Below, piece by piece: positions 57,833-64,000 of a stretch of 64,000 nucleotides of DNA (its first letter is position 1; the number at the start of each line of letters is the position of its first letter). The notes under the pieces were generated by a model. That model was not told where the DNA came from. It saw nothing but the letters and a program-made list of their open reading frames with translations, and did not search any database. This DNA is from Prorocentrum cordatum (taxonomy: Eukaryota; Sar; Dinophyceae; Prorocentrales; Prorocentraceae), in contig CAUYUJ010017922.1 in NCBI GenBank assembly GCA_963575745.1, positions 156,213-220,212 of the forward strand, in the 5' to 3' direction. A program made the position numbers and the translations under genes.

Positions 57833-59606
57833 GTTGGCCTCGCCGGGAACGCGTCGCCACCTGGGGCGCCGTTCGCAGGCGACGACGGCCGCCGCCTTCC
57901 AGCACTGGGCGAGCAGCTCTTAGTTGGTGGCCCGGCCCATCTCGAAGGCGCAGACGCTCGACATGTAGTCGCAAAGCCTCAGGACCTCCTTCCCGTGGAA
58001 GGCCACGTCGGCGGCGGCCCGCAGCGTGGGCGCCACGGCGGCACGCGCCTCGAGCGCATGGATGCGCCCTGGGCACCGCCAGGCACCCCGGCGCACCTCT
58101 GCCAGCGCCGCGGGTCCAGCAGCTCCTCGGGGAAGACCGCTGGGGGGGCGCCGATCTCCAGCTCCATCCGACGGCGCTTCGCCACCGCTTGGCGCAGCTG
58201 GGGCCGCGCGCCCAGGTCGAAGTCGCCGCCCCCGTCGAGGGCCCCCGTCGCGCGGCCCAGGAAGACCTCTGCGTCGGGGTCGACGGGCGCCGCGGCCGCA
58301 ACGAACCTCTGGCGCCCCTTCCAGCGGGTGGCCTCCAGCACTTCCGCTGGCCGCGCGCGGGCCTGGCAGACGGCGTAGCCCTTGAGGGGGCTATCCGTGA
58401 CGAAGGCGACGTCAGCCGGGGCCCAGCAGAGGTCCACCTCGCCCAAGAAGACCAGCCCAGCGGCAACGCGTAGCTCGGCCACGACACCACGTGGTAGGCG
58501 AACGACGGGGTCGAGGGGCCCTCCACCGATGAAGTCGTAGCACTCGCCGAGGGCGCTGAGACCCGGCCGCAACGCGAAGAAATAGCGTGCGATGTGCCCC
58601 GCGATCCGCCGAGGCTGCCAGCGCGCCAGCCACGGCGCCTCCGCCGCGCGATGCAGCGCCAGGTAGAGCCGCCAGGCCCGCCTCGCGGCGTGCCGCAGGC
58701 GGCCCCAGCGGCCGTCGAGCTCGAGGCCCAGCACGGTGAGACCCGGCTTGGCCCGCTCGAGCTCGTGCCAGCGCAGCCCGCGCCGGCCCAGCTCCGCCGT
58801 GGGCGCCGCGAGCCTCTCGTCGAGCGCGGCCGCCGACAAGGAGACCATGTTGCCATTGTCGACGCAAGGCGCTCTGGCCACCCGGTTCCCGTGCATCTGC
58901 GGGTCGCAGACCACGTCAAGAACCCGCGTGTCCCCCGGCAGACCCACGGTGCCCATCGCGCCCGACCCACCAGAGCCCGGCAGCGCAAGCCCTCGTCGTA
59001 GATCGTGTCGATCCCCAACTCGCCGGCGGTGACCTCCACGTCGAAGCACATCCAAGAGCCCCGCGCCGGGTCGCTGAACTGGTAGAAGCCGTCCTGCAGG
59101 TCCACCCAGCCGGCGCACAGCGAGTCGAAGCAGCCGTCGGAGTCGGCCGCGTCCTCGGGCGACGCGCCCACCGCGTCGAGGAGGTTGATGGCGCCAATAG
59201 CCTCGCCCGATGCCAAAGTGGTTCGAGGAGGGAGCCGATGAAGTTGGTTGGCCTGTCGAGCCTCAACCACCACGCGGATGCCCCCGTTCTTCTTGGCCAC
59301 GAAGAACGTGCCGACGCAGGCCTTGCGGCGGCGTCGCCCGTCGACTAGGCTGCGCGCCGCCAGCCGAGCCAAGAAGTCCACGAGCCTCGGGCGATTCGCC
59401 TTCGAACGTGGGCTGAGCAGCGGGTCCCAGCACGGCCCGGCGATCTCCTCATCAGGGGCGATGTCCGCCGAGGGCAGCGCCACTTCCGCATCAATACTGT
59501 TCAGACGACCACGCGCGGCGGGGCGACGCCCCGCGCGCGGATAGGGGCGGCCGAGGTCCGGAAGACGTCGAGCCGCTCGGGGTCGCAGTCGCGACGGGTT
59601 GAGCAC
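57804..59606 (-). pseudogene. reverse transcriptase and RNase H, frameshifted
   Basis: The upstream frame (59,606 to about 58,985) gives fingers text VGTFFVAKKNGGIRVVVEAR and ANQLHRLPPRTTL, then motif A WVDLQDGFYQFSDP with Asp at 59,100-59,102. A frame change near 58,985 leads to GLPGDTRVLDVVCDPQMHGN and motif C CVDNGNMVSL (58,855-58,863), where the second Asp of the usual DD is Asn. RNase H starts at ADVAFVTDSPLKGYAVCQA with its first Asp at 58,393-58,395. Its end (RRVPGEANVADLRSR) is in a third frame after an in-frame TAA at 57,920-57,922. The frame changes mean no single working enzyme can be made. Confidence 0.7.
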
Positions 59607-60080
59607 TCACCAGCACCGCTGAAAAGGTTTTTGCGCCGAAGGAGCCCCTGCAGGGCTCCGGTGCGATCCAGGTCCGAGGGCTTAGCCCCCAAATCTCGGA
59701 CTCGACGTCGGGTCCGCCTGACCGCGGACTTCTGAGCGGCAGTCGGCGGCAACTTGCTCGGCGGCTGCAGCTGCAGCGGCCGCCCGGTCTGGGCGCGGCT
59801 GAGCGCTTTGGCGGGCGAGGGGGTCTCGACGGTTAGCCGATCCCGCTCGTCCGAGCGGGCAGCGCGCTGGGCCAGGTACCGAGGCAGCGCGGCGCGTTCT
59901 CCACGTCGGGCGGCTCGAAAGAGATGACCTCCTTCAGGAAGAGAAAACAAACATGAATGGCCCTCAGAGGTGACCGCCTCGGAGGACCGCCCCCGCCGCG
60001 CCGCGGGAGCCGAAGGCGCGGCAGCGGGCGCTGAAAGGCCCGGCGGAACGCCGGGCCAAGAGGGCGCCGACAAGGCGCCC
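59607..60080 (-). other. region between gag and pol of the DIRS-like element
   Basis: Weak coding text bridges the two (FLFLKEVISFEPPDVENAPR, then CLGTWPSALPARTSG near 59,960-59,840), followed by a less convincing stretch that leads into the RT frame. This probably encoded the N-terminal part of pol and is now broken. Confidence 0.4.
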
Positions 60081-61275
60081 TCAGCCGCCCGGAGGCTTGG
60101 CCCTCGCCTTCGCCCCCCCGTTGGGCGAAGTCTTCTGCTCGCCCCCGTCTGCCCCGGCCGAGCCCGAGGACCTCCCGCGCTTCTTCTGCTCGTGGTCCTG
60201 CTCCTCGCGCCGGAGCCGCTCCTGCTTCAGGACGATCCCGCGGTTCTTCTGCTCCTCGGCGATGAAGGCGTCGAAGCGCGAAGTCACCGCGCCGCCCGTC
60301 TCGTCGAGCTCGCTGCTCAACATCAAGTCCACGCCCTCGAACGTCGGGCGACGCGGGCGCCAATTCGCCGCCCGCTGCATCTGCAAGGCCCGACGGGCCA
60401 AGAGCTCGAAGCTCGCCGAATTGGTCACGTCCAAGCGGTCGCACACCAGCGAGCGGTGGGGGACCTCCAAAATCACCTTGAGCTCGCGCGAGGGCCCGCT
60501 CAGGCGCGCCACGCCGGACCGCTCGACCCAGCGGCCCCAGTGCGCGGTCAGCGAGAGCCCGGACGCGTCGACGGCTTCCAAGAACTCCGCCAGCGCCTTC
60601 GGGCCCCGGAACGGCCAGGACGGGTCCTCCTGCGGCCTCAGCGCGGCGATCACCCCGCTCAGCTGCGCCCGCTTTCCCCGCGTCGGCGGCGGGATGGGGA
60701 GGACCCGAGGGTCGCGGCCCGGGGCCCGCCGCTTCTCGGCGACCCGCTGGCGCTGGTCCTCGGGCTGGACGTTCTCGACCGCCACCCAGCCGAGCTCGTC
60801 GTCGACGAGCGCCAGCCCAACGGAGTCGCGCGCCACGAACCTGTCGGCGTTGGCCGCGAGCCCCGCCTCGATCTCGTCGCCAAACCCCTCGACGGCGGGA
60901 TCCGCGATGACCCAGCGCGCCACATGCAAGGGCGCCCGGCGGCGACGCTGGGATGGCGACGCCGAGGACGCGGTCGAGGTTCCGGCCCTCCAGCCGCAGG
61001 TGGTCCAGCGCGTCGGGCTCGAGCTCGCCGAACGCGTAGACGTTCCCCCGCACGCGTTGCGGGAACGGGGCGTTCCGCCCCAAGGCGACCACGAGGTGGG
61101 CCGACAGCTGCAGCACCAGGATCTCGCCGTCGGGCGTGGCGGCCACCCACTCCCCCGGCGCGTGGCCAGGGACAAGGAGCAGCCTGTGGTGCCACCGAAA
61201 GTTGTCGTCGTCGTCGTCGAAGTTGATGCAGACCTGGCTCTCGGCGATGTCCAAGGTCCGCGGGGCCGCGGCCAT
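60081..61275 (-). pseudogene. gag-like protein of the DIRS-like element, one frame change
   Basis: The ATG at 61,275 opens MAAAPRTLDIAESQVCINFD, a run of Asp, then RWHHRLLLVPGHAPGEWVAA and TPDGEILVLQLSAHLVVALG. Near 60,930 the reading passes to another frame with WVIADPAVEGFGDEIEAGL, VAVENVQPEDQRQRVAEKRR and SLTAHWGRWVERSGVARLSG. It then gives VCDRLDVTNSASFELLARRA, a charged helix (EEQKNRGIVLKQERLRREEQ) and a Lys/Gly-rich tail. The CDRLDVTN-x-A-x-FE segment is a hallmark I associate with gag-like proteins of dinoflagellate retroelements. Its role is presumably packaging element RNA. Confidence 0.6.
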
Positions 61276-61759
61276 CAGGCCCGGATGGCGCGGAACCGCA
61301 CCGGGCCAACGTCGTTACGCACGACCACCTCGCCGGCGAGGCCGTTGCCCTCGTCGGCGTGAACCAAGGAGGCGGCCGCGCGTCGGGCAAGCCGCCGCAG
61401 GCCGGCGAAGCAGCCGGCCGCCGCCGTCGCCAGCAGCAGGCCGCCGACCAGGCTGAGCAGCAGCCCGGCCGCGAAGCCCCAGCAGCCAGCTGGGGCGGGC
61501 GCCTCGCAGGCGGCCGCTGGTGCCTCCTCGCAGGCCGCCGCTGGGCAGGCCGGGCAGGAGGCCTCGGCGGGGGCGGTCCACGTGACCGCCGGGCAGCCCG
61601 GGCACGGCGGGCAAGCCGGGCACGAGCCGCAATATGGGGCTCGCACCGGAGCTCCGCCGGCGGACGCGCCGGGCAGGCGGGCCAGGGCAGCGGCCGCGTC
61701 ACCCAGGCGGCCCCCAGCTGCCCCAGCCAGGGCGCGGCAGCGCAGACGGCGCCCAGCAT
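61275..61759 (-). CDS. Cys-Pro-rich leader with membrane segment
   Basis: The first ATG downstream of the leader-like sequence is at 61,759 (MLGAVCAAAPWLGQLGAAWV). After a likely frame change near 61,640 the text has repeated Cys-Pro spacing (YCGSCPACPPCPGCPAVTW, then ASCPACPAAACEEAP). A membrane segment follows (CWGFAAGLLLSLVGGLLLAT), then a short basic tail ending VVVRNDVGPVRFRAIRA at the stop next to the gag start. Cys-Pro repeats plus one membrane helix precede gag in related dinoflagellate elements. It may anchor the particle to membranes, but that is inference. Confidence 0.5.
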
Positions 61760-61800
61760 CCACCGCGGAGGCCGGGCCGGAGCGCACTCCCCGAACGGCC

Positions 61801-61812
61801 TTTGAGCCAACA
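61801..61812 (-). other. possible spliced-leader relict upstream of the DIRS-like leader ORF
   Basis: On the minus strand the sequence reads tgttggctcaaa, sharing TTGGCTCAA with the 3' end of the DinoSL. It lies about 42 bp before the ATG at 61,759. The match is short but the position is what a retroposed trans-spliced transcript would leave. Confidence 0.3.
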
Positions 61813-61949
61813 CATCACCACGGGATCACTGCACCGCAAACTGATCAAGAGGCTCCGCTCTAGGAAAACGAGTCGAACGACAAAACATCCAAGCCGCGCT
61901 GCAGGTCGAATCCAGGAAGCTGGATTCCCAAGAAGCCTCACCGCGGGGC

Positions 61950-62200
61950 GACGCCGGGAAATTTATTTCCCTCCCGGCTGCGCAGCGGGATGAATCTGAG
62001 AAGGGCCATTTACTCCTTTCTCGCCCTGGGAAAAATCTCTCTTGGGGAGTTCCCTCCCGGTAATGTTCCCCGCTGTGTGTGCTGCGGGGCACGCCCGGGA
62101 CATCGATTTCCTTCCCGGCCGTGTTGCGGGGCGAAGCTAGTGGACTGATTTCTCCCCTGGCCGCGCTGCGGGACGAGCCAAGGAATTGCCGCCCCTTTCT
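61950..62200. repeat. degenerate repeats of 60-80 bp with ccctcccggctgcg-like cores
   Basis: Related blocks (ttccctcccggctgcgcagc, ttccttcccggccgtgttgc, ctcccctggccgcgctgcgg) recur three times with intervening ggga/gaag text. They are diverged. Confidence 0.5.
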
Positions 62201-63460
62201 GTGTGGGGCTGGCGGGGCAGAAACAGAGATGCATGCCCGTTGCGCTTCTACTGCGGAACTACAGCCTTCTCCCCGCTCCTGGGCTCCATCTGCTCCACGC
62301 TGCTATGGGCAAGCATCGCTGCCCTCGCTGCTGGGGCTGCGCTTCTACTGCCACCACTCTGGCTCTTCAGCTGGGCGATTCCTGCACTATGTAGCCCTGC
62401 CCACCAAAGTTCTTTCAGCAAAACCTGGGCGACCGCTCGCCTGGCATGCCCCTGTAAACCTTCTTCTCCAACACCCGGCACAGCGGCAGGACGCCCACCG
62501 AAAAAGCTTTGGATGTACTCGAGGTTGCAATGCACAAGCGCAGCATCTCCACCATGCTGCACAATGCTGGAAAGTCTTAGCCCGTTGGTCGGACAATGCA
62601 CTTGGAACATCAAACTATGAGGGACCACCATGCAGTTCCTGTTGTTCCTCTCCCCTCTGTCCCGCTGTCATTTTGGCTCCATACCGCCGTTCCAGGGACT
62701 TCCCATGGGGCACGACATGCGCGAGAGCGTGCCACAAGCAGGCGCGATTTTACATGGGCGTGCCCACTTGAGCCCATGGGGCGCGAAGTGTATGAAGGGT
62801 GCGCCGGATTCAACACGGGCGCTGGCAATGGCACGTAATGCGTTAGACTGTTATGCGCCCTGTACAATGCACTCGAAGGGCACGTGCGCATGACTGAAAG
62901 GAAAGAGCAATACATTGTGAACGCTTCGCTATCACATGTGTGCGTGCACGTGCACGCTATGCATGTTAAAACAAGGCGGAGAAGGAGAACATGAAAACGC
63001 AACCCAAAACAAGGCTGGGGAAATACGCAATTCGAGAACACTCTGCAGAAGCCTTGTGGGGTCTCCGCGGGGTCACTGCGGGAACTTTCGGGATGGAAAG
63101 GGTAGCTCTTGTGGGAAACTGCCGGGGACAAGACGTAGCTTTTTGATAATGGCCCTGTAGGACGCTGTCCCCACATAACACGAGGCGCCACGACACCGCG
63201 GCCATAAACCACCCTCCGCTTGCCATGAATATGGCTACCCCGCTCACCGAAGACCGCTCTCCTACAATTCTTGGTGATTGCGGCCGCCCGCGTCTTCATG
63301 AGATAGCCGTGGCAATCCTACCCCCTCCAGGTGTGCATGTCGCAGGACAGCTTCTCCCTGGTTTCAGGGCGTGGCGGTGGTTCCTCGAGGCCGTCATTGT
63401 TTCTCAGAGGTGAATGGAGGCTGAAGGCACACAATAGCCTTTCTGAGGAAAAGCAGACCG
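62201..63460. other. no gene seen; one spliced-leader-like match
   Basis: Mixed DNA with short open frames on both strands and no recognisable motif. At 62,669-62,679 cattttggctc matches eleven consecutive bases of the spliced leader, with looser similarity on both sides (62,664-62,681). No ORF of note starts after it. Confidence 0.4.
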
Positions 63461-63581
63461 CATAAACATACACTTTCGGAGGTCCGCTCAGATTTTATGG
63501 GTCGGTGCAGGACCCCTGATCTGGCGCGCGGAGCGCGCCAGGGGCGGCGCCGGAGACGACCTCCGACAGCTTATGTTTGTG
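63461..63581. repeat. 121-bp inverted-repeat element with nested hairpin
   Basis: The left arm 63,461-63,484 (cataaacatacactttcgga...) pairs with the right arm 63,558-63,581 at 20 of 24 positions. In between, ctggcgcgc (63,521-63,529) and gcgcgccag (63,533-63,541) form a perfect 9-bp stem with a 3-base loop. It could be a MITE or a structured RNA. Confidence 0.6.
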
Positions 63582-64000
63582 GTATTGCTGTTCACCTGAT
63601 GTGCACAGCTCCCCTCTGATTACGCATCACAGGCTAGGGTCACTTGGGGGGCCAGGTCCGCTAGGACGCCCGTCGGCAGATAGAGCAACACATCTGCGCA
63701 ATGAGAAAGGATGGGAAGAGGGGATCTATCAGATATGGACCGCGAGCACTCAACTTATATCCTTTTTCTGCGCTGCTCGCCCGTGTGCGCCGCAGGGTGC
63801 TTTGGCGTTTGCTGACGCGGGGCGCAATCGGCAGAGGTTGGCCAAGCCCCTAATTTGACTTCCTGTCGACGCTCTGCAACACAGTTTGTCCTCCCCCCGT
63901 CTGTTCCTTCCCCCACCCCTCTTCTTCCTCCTGGCCCCCGCTCCCCCGCCGAACTCTGCCCTCGCCCGAAGCCGCCCCTGCACCCAGCCCCCCCCCCCCC
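63582..64000. other. no gene seen
   Basis: Mixed DNA becoming pyrimidine-rich and ending in a C run at the window edge (about 63,988-64,000). Nothing recognisable. Confidence 0.5.

Larger units (their letters stand above)
55047..61815 (-). mobile_element. decayed DIRS-like retroelement with methyltransferase and tyrosine recombinase
   Basis: Reading the minus strand from 61,815 to 55,050 gives: a Cys-Pro-rich leader with membrane segment, a gag-like protein, RT with RNase H, a cytosine-methyltransferase-like domain and a tyrosine recombinase. RT-RNase H-methyltransferase-recombinase is the general order of DIRS-type elements. Cytosine methyltransferase domains captured by dinoflagellate retrotransposons have been reported. 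Several frame changes and at least one in-frame stop (57,920-57,922) show it is no longer intact. Terminal repeats were not identified. Confidence 0.7.

Overview
The window looks like nuclear DNA of a dinoflagellate, probably from one of the GC-rich lineages. The genus cannot be fixed from sequence alone. The grounds are: long GC-rich stretches with no visible introns or ordinary housekeeping genes; several retroelement protein families I associate with dinoflagellates (a Cys-Pro-rich membrane leader plus gag, and an RT/RNase H/methyltransferase/tyrosine recombinase cassette); dense microsatellites; and short sequences resembling the dinoflagellate spliced leader (DinoSL) at or near some element starts. 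No tRNA, rRNA or clear cellular gene was found by reading.

Layout. (1) 1-4,900: minus-strand remnants of a zinc-finger/coiled-coil protein with many frame breaks. (2) 5,200-9,200: a decayed GC-rich non-LTR element, with an ORF1-like region, a gap, then reverse transcriptase (RT) in broken frames. (3) 9,200-20,300: no recognisable gene, mostly micro- and minisatellites. (4) 20,336-31,879: an 11.5 kb plus-strand unit encoding membrane, CCCH and zinc-ribbon/RS-rich proteins. It is bounded by repeats in the order A1-(genes)-B1A2-B2, the split direct repeat layout of Ngaro/PAT-type tyrosine-recombinase elements, yet no RT or recombinase is visible inside. (5) 31,890-36,000: a very AT-rich island, either natural or a chimeric join. 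(6) 36,887-52,915: a roughly 16 kb LINE-like element. Its last reading frame (2,530 codons) is open and carries endonuclease, RT, CCHC finger and RNase H with all catalytic residues I can check. Upstream are a coiled-coil ORF1 and an extra ORF of about 1,700 codons with membrane segments, an ADP-ribosyltransferase-like stretch and a Cys-rich module. (7) 53,100-55,100: a CT microsatellite, a 152-bp satellite and TCTTA repeats. (8) 55,050-61,815, minus strand: a decayed DIRS-like element with Cys-Pro/TM leader, gag, RT-RNase H, cytosine-methyltransferase-like domain and tyrosine recombinase. (9) 61,815-64,000: degenerate repeats and an inverted-repeat hairpin, no gene.

The genes here are parts of mobile elements, not a cellular pathway. 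The most unusual points are the size and content of the 16 kb LINE, a 15-nt motif repeated through that LINE in two different reading frames, and the split-repeat element with an unfamiliar gene set. Several frame changes fall in C/G homopolymers, so assembly error and real decay cannot be separated from this sequence alone.
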